Positions 34,596-43,165 of a stretch of DNA of 64,000 bases are shown piece by piece. Source of the stretch: an uncultured Saprospiraceae bacterium (GTDB taxonomy: Bacteria; Bacteroidota; Bacteroidia; Chitinophagales; Saprospiraceae); NCBI GenBank assembly GCA_938015415.1, contig CALLPK010000010.1, forward strand, positions 1 through 64,000, read 5' to 3'. Each line of letters opens with the position of its first letter. The first letter of the stretch is position 1. The translations under genes were made by a program, and so were the position numbers. Under the pieces are notes generated by a model. That model had not been told where the DNA came from. It did no database searches and saw nothing but the letters and a program-made list of their open reading frames with translations.

Positions 34596-36341
34596 CTAAT
34601 GTACTCCGTGCATCAAACGTTTCAGTAAACGATTGAGTAAAATAACTAAAATACCTGCTACAATTGGAATCGCTGTAAAAATCATAAAGAAAGTACTTAA
34701 AGAATAAGCTTCAGTTATCTTATCAATCATACCTCCTGTGAAGTGAGCTAATTTATTTCCAATCGCGATAGCCAAGTACCAAACCCCAAACATGAAGGCA
34801 ATCATTCTCCCCGGTACTAACTTACTTAGATAAGATAAACCAACCGGAGATAAGCAAAGTTCCCCAAGCGTATGAAATAGGTACGCCATTACTAACCAGA
34901 ACATACTAACTTGAGCCGTTTTTGCTCCCGAAGGAATATTAAGTGCTCCGAATACTAAAAAGCCAAAACCAAGTCCCAAAAGAATCAATCCCAAACCATA
35001 TTTTTGAGCAGCAGTTGGATTATACTTACTTTCCCACCATCTTGAAAATAGTGGAGCAAACATAATTATAAATAGTGAGTTAAGTATACCAAACCAAGTT
35101 GCTGGAATCTCTGTTCCTTGAGAAGAAAATTCAACACTAACTTTATACAATACAATCGCCCAAACTAGGATAAAACTAATAGCTAAAATAATATTTGATA
35201 AACTAATTCGAGAAAATGTCTGCCTAAATAGCTTAAATAATACCCAGGTAATAATTAATAGCGGAATAACTGTTACAATCAAGTCAACAATTTTGAAAGT
35301 CATCGCAGCACCTCCTTCTAGCGAACGTGCGGTATAGTCTGCCGCAAAAATAGACATAGATCCAGCCGCTTGCTCAAACGCAGCCCAGAAGAATACCGTA
35401 AAAAATGCGAAGATTGCAACAGCCATCATTCTGTCTCTCACTAGCGGTGTGTATCTGGACAATCGACTAATCAATACAAAAATAAAAATCCCTAATGCGC
35501 TCAAAATTACTACATTCGCAACCAAACCATCTGCACCACCAGGTAATATTGGACTTTCTCCAATCTTCGATAAAGGGTCATTTAATATCCATACTACAGA
35601 TAAAAGTGCAAAGATGCCAATCAGAATCTTATCTAGCATAGTGAATGGATTAAGTCGATCACCTTCAGGAATCTCAATTTCTTCATCTTCTACTTGCTCT
35701 GGTTTTTCACCAATATGTCCAAATAATGGACTGGCGAACCAAAACTGTAACATTCCTAAAAACATAAAAATACCAGCCAACCCAAATCCATAACTCCATG
35801 ATACTTTTTCACCTAGATATCCACAAAGCATAATTCCCAAAAAGGCTCCAGCATTTACTCCCATATAAAAAATCGTGTATGCTCCATCTTTCTTTTCTGG
35901 ATAGTCTTCATACATATTAGATATGATCGAAGTCATATTGGGTTTAAAAAATCCATTACCAACAATGAGAAATCCAATACCAATATAAAGAAATATCGGG
36001 GTCTCAACGGCCATCGAAGCATGACCAATAGTCATTAATAATGCCCCGATTACTACTGCCACCCGATAACCTAATATTTTATCTGCCAAATAACCTCCAA
36101 GAATAGGCGTGAGATAAACCATTAATGCATAAGTACCTAACAAAGATAAAGCATCTTCTCGGTCCCATCCCCATCCTGGGTTATCTCCTGTCATACTACC
36201 AATCAGAAAGATTACTAATAAGGCACGCATTCCATAGTAAGAAAATCGCTCCCACATTTCGGTAAAGAACAATACAAATAATCCGGAAGGATGTCCTAAG
36301 ACGGAACCTTGCTCTTTAATTGGGTCAAATTTTTCTTTCAT
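34596..36341 (-). CDS. Proton-dependent oligopeptide transporter (POT/PTR family)
   Basis: 581 residues, about 14 membrane helices. The family signature ExxER is present in EMWERFSYYGMRALL, followed by the second signature FYMGVNAGAFLG. It imports di- or tripeptides with protons across the inner membrane. Compared with the paralogue downstream it has an extra central part (residues about 215-300, with a charged loop EQVEDEEIEIPEGD and two helices). The paralogue gene 88 nt upstream is on the same strand, so the two may be co-transcribed. Confidence 0.92.
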   Translation of the reverse strand: MKEKFDPIKEQGSVLGHPSGLFVLFFTEMWERFSYYGMRALLVIFLIGSMTGDNPGWGWDREDALSLLGTYALMVYLTPILGGYLADKILGYRVAVVIGALLMTIGHASMAVETPIFLYIGIGFLIVGNGFFKPNMTSIISNMYEDYPEKKDGAYTIFYMGVNAGAFLGIMLCGYLGEKVSWSYGFGLAGIFMFLGMLQFWFASPLFGHIGEKPEQVEDEEIEIPEGDRLNPFTMLDKILIGIFALLSVVWILNDPLSKIGESPILPGGADGLVANVVILSALGIFIFVLISRLSRYTPLVRDRMMAVAIFAFFTVFFWAAFEQAAGSMSIFAADYTARSLEGGAAMTFKIVDLIVTVIPLLIITWVLFKLFRQTFSRISLSNIILAISFILVWAIVLYKVSVEFSSQGTEIPATWFGILNSLFIIMFAPLFSRWWESKYNPTAAQKYGLGLILLGLGFGFLVFGALNIPSGAKTAQVSMFWLVMAYLFHTLGELCLSPVGLSYLSKLVPGRMIAFMFGVWYLAIAIGNKLAHFTGGMIDKITEAYSLSTFFMIFTAIPIVAGILVILLNRLLKRLMHGVH

Positions 36342-36429
36342 AATTGTAGATTAGTTTATTTAATTATTTTGAAGACGCATTCTATTACGTCATCATTATT
36401 TACTTAATTAATAGCGATACTTGCAAGTC

Positions 36430-37770
36430 TTACTCCGCACCGTGCGTCAACCGCTTTAACGGCTTCAGCATCGCAATTACAATCAGTCCAAATACGGTAC
36501 AGAAAACTGCAATACCCGTAAACACCTCAAACTCTCCGGCCGATTGCGACCACTCTCCCAACAATCCTGCTAGCTTGTTTCCAAAGCCCGTCGCCGCGAA
36601 ATAAGTTCCCATCATCAAAGAAGCATACTTTACCGGAGCTAGTTTTGTAATGAATGAAAGTGCCACCGGAGAGGCACAAAGTTCTCCAACCGTATGAAAC
36701 AAATAGGCTAAAACCAACCAGATCATAGAGGCTTTCTGCAGCACTTCTCCGTTTACTTCTTTAACTTCCATGGTGGCCATGGTCATAAAGAAAAAGCCCC
36801 AACCCATAATAATCAATCCAACCGCCATCTTAAACAGTGAAGATCCTTCCTTACCGCTCTTTTTCCACCAGTACCAAAAACTTCCTACCGAGGTTCCTAG
36901 GGTGATAATAAAAAAGGCATTGACCGACTGAAACCACGCCGCAGGGATCTCAAATCCTATTAGATTCAAGTCTGTTTTCTGATCGGTATACAAATTCATC
37001 AGTCCGCCAGCCTGCTCAAAGGCGCCCCAAAAGACAATGATTAGGATAAAGGATAAAAACATCACCAACATCCGGTCTTTTTCAATTTTGGTCAGTGGAC
37101 GACGCATGGTTTCCTGATCTTCTACGGTACCTTTTCCAATGAAATCTCCGGTTCCTTCCAGATATTTCAAACCAAACATATACACGATCTGACCAATAAA
37201 CATCCCGATTCCTGCCAATCCAAATCCCCAGTGCCAACCGTAATATTTTGCGACCGCTCCTACCGCAATCGCTCCGAAAAAGGCTCCCAGATTAATTCCA
37301 ATATAAAAAATATAAAATCCCTTATCTCGTCGATCGTCTCCCTGCTTATACAAACCTCCCACCATCGTCGATATATTGGGTTTTAGACAGCCCACTCCCG
37401 CAATAATCAATCCCAAACCAATGTAAAAGGCAGTTAGACTCGGAAAAGCAAGCGTCAGGTGTCCCGCACAAAGTAGTAATCCGCCAACCATCACAGCCTT
37501 TTTGGCGCCCAGCAATTTATCCGCCAGCAGTCCACCGGGAATAGAAGCAACGTATACCAACATTGTATACCATCCGTAAAAAGCCAGCGTTTCTGTATTG
37601 GACCAGCCCATTCCTGGATTCTCTCCAATGGCAGCTGTAGCCAAAAACAAGGTAAGAATGGCCCGCATTCCGTAATAACTAAATCTCTCCCATAATTCTA
37701 CAAAAAACAGCACGTATAGTCCCGCCGGATGTCCTCCAATTTCGCGCTCGTGCGCCTTTATCATACTCAT
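36430..37770 (-). CDS. Proton-dependent oligopeptide transporter (POT/PTR family), shorter paralogue
   Basis: 446 residues with ELWERFSYYGMRAIL (ExxER motif) and FYIGINLGAFFG. It is closely related to the product of 34596-36341, and the shared C-terminal part has the same LCxSPV(A/G)LS and TVGELC features. It lacks the inserted central segment, so it has about 12 helices. Both probably take up peptides released by exported proteases, such as the subtilisin encoded at 57645. Tandem duplication with divergence is the simplest history. Confidence 0.92.
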   Translation of the reverse strand: MSMIKAHEREIGGHPAGLYVLFFVELWERFSYYGMRAILTLFLATAAIGENPGMGWSNTETLAFYGWYTMLVYVASIPGGLLADKLLGAKKAVMVGGLLLCAGHLTLAFPSLTAFYIGLGLIIAGVGCLKPNISTMVGGLYKQGDDRRDKGFYIFYIGINLGAFFGAIAVGAVAKYYGWHWGFGLAGIGMFIGQIVYMFGLKYLEGTGDFIGKGTVEDQETMRRPLTKIEKDRMLVMFLSFILIIVFWGAFEQAGGLMNLYTDQKTDLNLIGFEIPAAWFQSVNAFFIITLGTSVGSFWYWWKKSGKEGSSLFKMAVGLIIMGWGFFFMTMATMEVKEVNGEVLQKASMIWLVLAYLFHTVGELCASPVALSFITKLAPVKYASLMMGTYFAATGFGNKLAGLLGEWSQSAGEFEVFTGIAVFCTVFGLIVIAMLKPLKRLTHGAE

Positions 37771-37852
37771 ATCTGCTTGATTTTAGTGCGAACCTAAATT
37801 TTCGCTGAATAAAAGTAAAATTTTATCCCCAATTACTGGAATATTCGACCCT

Positions 37853-38491
37853 TTAATTTAGGGGAAAGGAATCTTGCGGCACTTTAGAACCAGGAATCAT
37901 AGTCGGAGCATTAGTAGTCATCGACTCTATTTCCACCCTCCAGCCCATCTGCTCGGCCATAAAACCGATCATCTCCAGCAGCTGTACGCCCTGATCTTCC
38001 GCCGTCTTCATCAAAATACTCTCCTCCGCTTTCTGCCGGATCAACTCCTTCGCATTCTCATTGATCTTATTATAATCCTTGGTCGTAAAAGTGTTAAAGC
38101 TGCCTTGCGTAATATCGTAGTAAGAAATTTCGTGGTCTATTGCCAGAATTGTCGGCGCGGGCAGGTTACTGATCACGATCCGTTTTTGCTTGGGAAAAGA
38201 TTCAATTTTTATATTATTCAGATCATGCCCCACCGATACTTTTCCACGGATGCGCACCAACGCTTTCTTCCGAAAAGGACTCAGATCATATTTCCAATAA
38301 TCTTTGTAATCGTAAATTTCAGAAAATTCACCCTCAACTGTAATCAGCTTCGTAACCGTATTGATTCGCTCCAGCAAGACGTCCGATTCTTCTTCCACCG
38401 TCATACTATCCTGAGAATACCAATATCGGGTTCCTAAAAATACCAATAACAGAATGGTAAGAAAACCAACAATAGATACTATTTTTTTCAT
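37853..38491 (-). CDS. DUF4230-family membrane-anchored protein
   Basis: 212 residues: an N-terminal membrane helix (IVSIVGFLTILLLVFLGTRY), then a soluble domain with the DUF4230 pattern (INTVTKLITVEGEFSEIYDY ... KKALVRIRGKVSVGHDL). Likely exposed on the outer side of the inner membrane. Function unknown for the family. It lies 82 nt upstream of the POT pair on the same strand, but no functional link is known. Confidence 0.82.
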   Translation of the reverse strand: MKKIVSIVGFLTILLLVFLGTRYWYSQDSMTVEEESDVLLERINTVTKLITVEGEFSEIYDYKDYWKYDLSPFRKKALVRIRGKVSVGHDLNNIKIESFPKQKRIVISNLPAPTILAIDHEISYYDITQGSFNTFTTKDYNKINENAKELIRQKAEESILMKTAEDQGVQLLEMIGFMAEQMGWRVEIESMTTNAPTMIPGSKVPQDSFPLN

Positions 38492-39019
38492 ATTAAAAAA
38501 GGGTTAGACTGGAAATTCCGTTGCTATCATAAACGCTCCCGTTGACAGGAATATTTTACTAATCAAGATGCGGTGTGGACACCTTATTTATTTGAATAGG
38601 GTTGAGACGAACATTATAGGATTTTGGCTACGCCCCCTTCGATGTATACTGCGGAGTTATCCACATTTTTCTGTTAAGTTAACAAAAGAAAAAAGAAGCA
38701 AAAAAGAAAAGTTATACACACTAAAGAACCTGACTGCCGTCAGGCAGGTCTCTGCGACTCTGCGCCCTCTGCGAGACAAAAAACCTTTTTACACCGCCCA
38801 AATCATTTACACACACACCTATTCACACCAAAAGAACGCCAATTCTTAGCCCATCGAAAACCCACCGAAAGCCAAACAAACCAACAGAGAAAAAAAGTCC
38901 ACCGAAAACCCATCACCAATTAAAGAGCCCGCGTAAGAAGAGAGCCAATTGAAAGCCCACCGAAAGCCAAACCCGATAGAAGGGAAAAAAGCCAAACACA
39001 CCAACAGAGAAAAACCCCA
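38492..39019. other. 528-nt spacer with degenerate short repeats
   Basis: No gene is supported. Words such as CCCACCGAAAGCCAAAC (38861 and 38955) and CCAACAGAGAAAAA (38881 and 39001) recur in a pyrimidine-poor, A/C-rich stretch (38820-39020). A CTGCGACTCTGCGCCCTCTGCGAGA segment at 38744 is the inverted form of the CGCAGAG repeats seen at 837 and 8677, and CCTGACTGCCGTCAGGCAGG at 38729 is palindromic. Confidence 0.5.
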
Positions 39020-40033
39020 TCACTCATCTCCCCCATTCACACCCAAAGACTGCAAAACATTCGTAGAAATAATAATAAACAAACCTAGTATCGCCGGAAC
39101 AATTAAATTTAATAAAAACAACCCAAACGTCGCCGCCAGAATATCCGACTGCTGATCCGTATAATGTTCCCACACAAAAAGCGCAATCTGTCCCCGCGTC
39201 AGCAAACCAATAATCGGTGGCAAGGGAATACTCGTCTGTAATAAAAAGATCGTCGCAATACTCGCAAATCCCATCAACAAAGGCGCTTCTATTCCAAAAA
39301 ATCGCAAAATTAAATAGTATTGTAAACTGTAAATCAAATACCGAATCCCTCCATAAAACAACGCCGTCGTCAATTCCCGGGAAGTATAATTTCTCAACAT
39401 CACAATATGCTTCACAAATCTTTTTAGCCGATGCACAAACGGTAATCGCTTCACAATCGGAATAATCAAATCAATATTGTAAAAACAAAACAATAAAACC
39501 CCAATCAATAAAATTCCTAAAAACATAATCCCCTGCAACATCAATGGATCAACATTTAAAAATTTTCCCGCAAAAAACAAGAGTCCCACGAATCCCGTCG
39601 ACAACAAAACCAACATCTGACAAAAGCTACCAACCAGCGTGGCAATGACTGCTTTCCAGTTATTCTCCGGTTTGACAATTAAAATTCTTCCACCGTACTC
39701 TCCCACCCGGTTGGGCGTGAATAAAGAAAAGGTGATCCCGGAAAGTATACCTCGGTAGGCCCTGAAAAAACTAAGTTCCTCAAAATTACGAACCAGTGTA
39801 TTCCATTTCAAAGTTTCAAAGGCCCAGTTGAACGGCATCAAAAATATAGCGATAATCAACCAGTGTAGATTTCCACCCCGAAAGTGCGATAAAAATGATG
39901 CTTTCAACTCCCCGATATCCTCCCGCGCAAATACTTGATTGTACAGCACAAATCCCAGCAGCACGACTACCAGCACTTTAATTCCTATCTCCAATATTTT
40001 ACGCCCTTTACGAGGCTGATTTTTAGTCGCCAA
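39020..40033 (-). CDS. Membrane protein of the lysylphosphatidylglycerol synthase TM / UPF0104 family
   Basis: 337 residues with about eight membrane helices (for example VLVVVLLGFVLYNQVF and WLIIAIFLMPFNWAFE). The pattern LTPNRVGEYGGRILIV-like (FTPNRVGEYGGRI) and RYLIYSLQYYLILRF identify the UPF0104 group, which includes the flippase part of MprF. No synthase domain is attached, so lipid aminoacylation is not expected; lipid transport is possible. The start is a TTG, since the next ATG lies inside the second helix. Confidence 0.82.
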   Translation of the reverse strand: MATKNQPRKGRKILEIGIKVLVVVLLGFVLYNQVFAREDIGELKASFLSHFRGGNLHWLIIAIFLMPFNWAFETLKWNTLVRNFEELSFFRAYRGILSGITFSLFTPNRVGEYGGRILIVKPENNWKAVIATLVGSFCQMLVLLSTGFVGLLFFAGKFLNVDPLMLQGIMFLGILLIGVLLFCFYNIDLIIPIVKRLPFVHRLKRFVKHIVMLRNYTSRELTTALFYGGIRYLIYSLQYYLILRFFGIEAPLLMGFASIATIFLLQTSIPLPPIIGLLTRGQIALFVWEHYTDQQSDILAATFGLFLLNLIVPAILGLFIIISTNVLQSLGVNGGDE

Positions 40034-40133
40034 AAAGCTGTATTTTTACTTAGTACTTCTTTCCCTTTTAAGAGAAGATGTCAATAATCATGACCAAAAT
40101 TACAATCATCTGGCCAACTAAACTAATCATCTA

Positions 40134-40703
40134 TTGAGCAAACTCAAATCTTATCGTCTGCTCGGAGTAGATCCCGGAACCAATGTCCTGGGCTACGCAA
40201 TCATCGATATCCATAATAATCGGGTCACCCTGATTGCAATGGGCGTTATTCAGATGGCAAAATTAGGCGAACAACAACTCAAACTTAAAAAAATCTTTGA
40301 AAGGCTACAGGAAATCATCAAAGAATATCATCCCGCTGAAATGGCCATTGAAGCTCCTTTTTTCGGTAAAAACGTTCAGTCCATGCTCAAATTAGGTCGT
40401 GCCCAGGGTGTCGCTATCGCCGCCGCAATCACCAACGGTGTACAAGTAACCGAATACGCCCCAAAAAAAATTAAACAGTCCGTCACCGGTAATGGAAATG
40501 CGTCTAAAGAACAGGTAGCCGCCATGCTCGCAACCATAGTAGGCCAAAAACTCGACAAACAAACCCTCGACGCTACCGATGCCCTTGGTGCCGCCGTCTG
40601 TCACTTTTTTCAGTCGGGATCCCCCCTGGCAGGCAAGAAAAAATACAACGACTGGTCCGCCTTCGCAAAAGATAATACCAATAGAATTAAAGGAAAAAAG
40701 TAA
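40134..40703 (+). CDS. ruvC: Holliday junction resolvase RuvC
   Basis: 189 residues with the complete catalytic set of RuvC: D13 (GVDPGTN), E73 (MAIEAPFF), D146 and D149 (LDATDALG), matching D7, E66, D138 and D141 of E. coli. It cuts Holliday junctions together with RuvAB during recombination. The protein is slightly longer than usual through a basic C-terminal tail (TNRIKGKK). The start is a TTG at 40134; no ATG lies before the first catalytic Asp. No ruvA or ruvB is nearby. Confidence 0.93.
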   Translation: MSKLKSYRLLGVDPGTNVLGYAIIDIHNNRVTLIAMGVIQMAKLGEQQLKLKKIFERLQEIIKEYHPAEMAIEAPFFGKNVQSMLKLGRAQGVAIAAAITNGVQVTEYAPKKIKQSVTGNGNASKEQVAAMLATIVGQKLDKQTLDATDALGAAVCHFFQSGSPLAGKKKYNDWSAFAKDNTNRIKGKK

Positions 40704-40704
40704 A

Positions 40705-40824
40705 GAATATAGAATGTTCAATATCGATTGGTGAATATTGACTGCCAAATTAATCGACCAATATTAATCAGGGATGGTCAGACAATCAATATTCGATATT
40801 GGAAATTCATTATTGATTATTCAT
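40705..40824. repeat. Palindromic AT-rich spacer element, copy 2
   Basis: Fills the gap between the convergent ruvC and HIT genes, extending 15 nt into the 3' end of the HIT gene. It contains TCAATATCGA near the left and TCGATATTGG near the right. Its right arm (40781-40824) matches 30374-30417 at 38 of 44 positions, and GAATATTGACTG matches GAATATTGATTG of the other copy. Confidence 0.6.
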
Positions 40825-41211
40825 TTCCCTCCGGATCCGCTCGGCTATCTCCGCCAGTTCCGGATGGGTAAAGGTCATTTTAGGTTGGGAAAAATCAATA
40901 TCACTAATCGCATTCATTGGGATCAAATGCACATGTGCATGAGGCACCTCTAAGCCTGCTACCACCACAGAAATACGTTTACAAGGAACGGTCTTTTCCA
41001 ACGCATGCGCCACTCTTTTAGAAAACAACATTACCGCATTCATGGTCTCATCATCAAGATCATAAAAATAGTCTATCTCCTTTTTAGGAATCACTAGGGT
41101 GTGACCTGTCCGCAAAGGCGCAATATCCAAAAAAGCAAAACAATCCGCCGTTTCCCCAATCTTATGACAAGGAATATCTCCGTTGATAATTTTTGTAAAA
41201 ATACTGGGCAT
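40810..41211 (-). CDS. HIT-family nucleotide hydrolase/transferase
   Basis: 133 residues with the histidine triad PHAHVHLIP near residue 95 and the N-terminal FTKIINGDIPCHKI typical of the HinT/PKCI branch. Such proteins hydrolyse AMP-lysine or similar adenylated compounds. It lies downstream of greA on the same strand with a 70-nt gap, so the two may form an operon, an arrangement also common in other Bacteroidota. Confidence 0.92.
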   Translation of the reverse strand: MPSIFTKIINGDIPCHKIGETADCFAFLDIAPLRTGHTLVIPKKEIDYFYDLDDETMNAVMLFSKRVAHALEKTVPCKRISVVVAGLEVPHAHVHLIPMNAISDIDFSQPKMTFTHPELAEIAERIRREMNNQ

Positions 41212-41281
41212 AGAAATTTAAATAAATCTGAGAAATTAAATACAAGTAACCTGCTCTAACAAATTGCCGACAGCAAACTTG

Positions 41282-41755
41282 CTATAAATTAATTTCCATA
41301 ATCTCAAATTCCAGATTACCCCGTGGCGTTTCGACCACTGCAATTTCTCCCACTTTCTTTCCTAATAATCCCTCACCCATCGGAGAAGTCACCGAAATCT
41401 TTTTAGCTGCCAGGTCTGCTTCCGTTTCAGAAACTAGATGATAGGTAATTTCCTTATTCATCTTTACATTTTTGATCCGTACCTTAGAAAGTACTGTTAC
41501 TTTGGAGTTATCCAGTTGACTCGCATCTATCACACGAGCAGTAGCCATCACTTTTTCCAGTTCATTGATCTTTAATTCTAGCATTCCTTGTGCGTCTTTA
41601 GCCGCATCATATTCAGCGTTTTCCGAGAGGTCTCCCTTAGAGCGTGCCTCGGCAATGGCGGCGGCAACTTTTTGTCGTCCGGGGCCTTTTAGTTCATCCA
41701 GGTCCGCTATGAGTTTATCATAACCCTCCTGTGTCATATAACTATATTTTGACAT
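41282..41755 (-). CDS. greA: Transcription elongation factor GreA
   Basis: 157 residues, the usual length. An N-terminal coiled coil with the acidic tip DLSENAEYDAAK, which reaches into the RNA polymerase secondary channel and promotes cleavage of backtracked RNA, is followed by the C-terminal FKBP-like domain (VTSPMGEGLLGKKVGEIAVV). Confidence 0.95.
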   Translation of the reverse strand: MSKYSYMTQEGYDKLIADLDELKGPGRQKVAAAIAEARSKGDLSENAEYDAAKDAQGMLELKINELEKVMATARVIDASQLDNSKVTVLSKVRIKNVKMNKEITYHLVSETEADLAAKKISVTSPMGEGLLGKKVGEIAVVETPRGNLEFEIMEINL

Positions 41756-41947
41756 AATATATAATTTAATATTTTTTATTAATAGAATATTTACCCACTA
41801 TTTTCAGTCAATTCAGTTATCAATAGTTGCTGCTGACAACACTGATCCAAATACCGCTACCTTATGTTTTGTGGGTGGAAGCACACCGTTACGCTTCTAG
41901 TTTGAGATATTTAAAAAGCGGTTGTGTGAAACCAAATAAAACAGGAA

Positions 41948-41973
41948 CGCTTCTATCCAGATGGTTAGAAGCG
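41948..41973 (-). terminator. Probable terminator of the PorV-like gene
   Basis: 8-bp stem CGCTTCTA / TAGAAGCG; on the minus strand it is followed by TTCCTGTTTTATTT. It lies in the 298-nt spacer 41756-42053, which otherwise shows nothing recognisable. Confidence 0.55.
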
Positions 41974-42053
41974 CTCCTTCGGTAATTTAAATATACAACT
42001 ATTTTAATAAATAACTGCTATTTTACTTTATTTTTTATTTAAACACCCCCTTT

Positions 42054-43100
42054 TTAGAGGTCAAATCTAATGGTAATATTGTGCGTACCACTCCATACAT
42101 TCGTATGTCGATAAGCATAATCAATCCCAAAATTACTGCCTTTTTCTCTGTTAAATGGGACCTGAATCGAGGCACCAGCACTAAGTCCGGTATAAACAGA
42201 TGCCTGAACTTCTTCATCCGTATCAAACTCATATTTATACCCACCTCGCAACATAAATACATCATTAAATACGTATTCTACTCCCCCTCCAAGCTGATCT
42301 TCGTAAAAAGTATTCGAAGTAAAGTTACCGACTATAGTCACCCGATGTTTGGGGTTGATAACAAAATCATACGAAGCGCCAATATTTAATAACGAAGGCA
42401 TGTCAAATTGATTAGCACGAGTAAAAAAGGACAAAGTTTCGTCTACATCTGGATTAGGACTTTGAAGCGTTTGCGTCAATCCTTCTCCCCGATATTTTAA
42501 GGGTGTTCCAACATTTCGCAAAGAAATACCAAATTTAAATTCATCTTTCTCTCCCGTCACATATTGGACACCCGCATCAAAAGAAACACCATTAGCTGAA
42601 AGGTTTGCTAACCCTTCAGAAACAAGTCGTGCGGTAAGACCCACACTCACTTTATTTTCAAATTCGTGCGCGTAAGAAATTCCCATATTAAAAAAGGTCG
42701 GAGAAAAAGTAGCTCCAGTTCCTTCAGAAAAATTTTCCGTCGTAACGGGAATATCCCCAAAATCCATCGTCATAATACTCACGCCGAAAGCACCACTTGA
42801 TCCCACTTTTTGCGCCAGACCGATAGCATTCATATTAATATTAGTACCTTCAAAATAGCGAGCGTGTCCCCCCATGATCTGAGTCCGTGATGGTGAGCGT
42901 ACCAGTCCGGCCACGTTCAAACGCATGGCTTCTACTCCAGCGATATTCGCGGTGGTCATCGTACTTAATCCGGCACTTCTAGCCCAAGGATTCAGCAATA
43001 ATTGCGTGGCTCCCGCTTCTCCTTGACGGTCAGGATTTCCCGCAAAGGATATTTGTACAACCGCTAATAATAAAATAACTAAGTAAAATTTCTGTTGCAT
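42054..43100 (-). CDS. porV: PorV/PorQ-family outer-membrane protein (type IX secretion)
   Basis: 348 residues: signal peptide (LVILLLAVVQISFAG) and a barrel of the PorV/PorQ family, with QLLLNPWARSAGLSTMTTANIAGVEAM at the N-terminus and VFMLRGGYKYEFD and a terminal NITIRFDL strand. PorV shuttles T9SS cargo from the SprA translocon to the attachment complex; a paralogue of PorV is also possible, since Saprospira-type genomes often carry several. It is the last gene of a three-gene operon with a TonB receptor and a large exported protein. A stem-loop precedes its start. Confidence 0.75.
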   Translation of the reverse strand: MQQKFYLVILLLAVVQISFAGNPDRQGEAGATQLLLNPWARSAGLSTMTTANIAGVEAMRLNVAGLVRSPSRTQIMGGHARYFEGTNINMNAIGLAQKVGSSGAFGVSIMTMDFGDIPVTTENFSEGTGATFSPTFFNMGISYAHEFENKVSVGLTARLVSEGLANLSANGVSFDAGVQYVTGEKDEFKFGISLRNVGTPLKYRGEGLTQTLQSPNPDVDETLSFFTRANQFDMPSLLNIGASYDFVINPKHRVTIVGNFTSNTFYEDQLGGGVEYVFNDVFMLRGGYKYEFDTDEEVQASVYTGLSAGASIQVPFNREKGSNFGIDYAYRHTNVWSGTHNITIRFDL

Positions 43101-43115
43101 CTTTTATGTTTTATT

Positions 43116-43147
43116 GGAGGATGAAATAATAAGCTATTTCATCCTCC
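43116..43147 (-). promoter_or_regulatory. Intercistronic 13-bp stem-loop before the PorV-like gene
   Basis: Perfect inverted repeat GGAGGATGAAATA / TATTTCATCCTCC with a 6-nt loop, in the 65-nt gap between the large exported protein gene and the PorV-like gene. On the coding strand it is followed by A-rich, not T-rich, sequence, so it is unlikely to be a plain terminator; it may protect or process the mRNA. A GGAGG is buried in the stem. Confidence 0.6.
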
Positions 43148-43165
43148 ATATTTTTTAGTTTAAAA

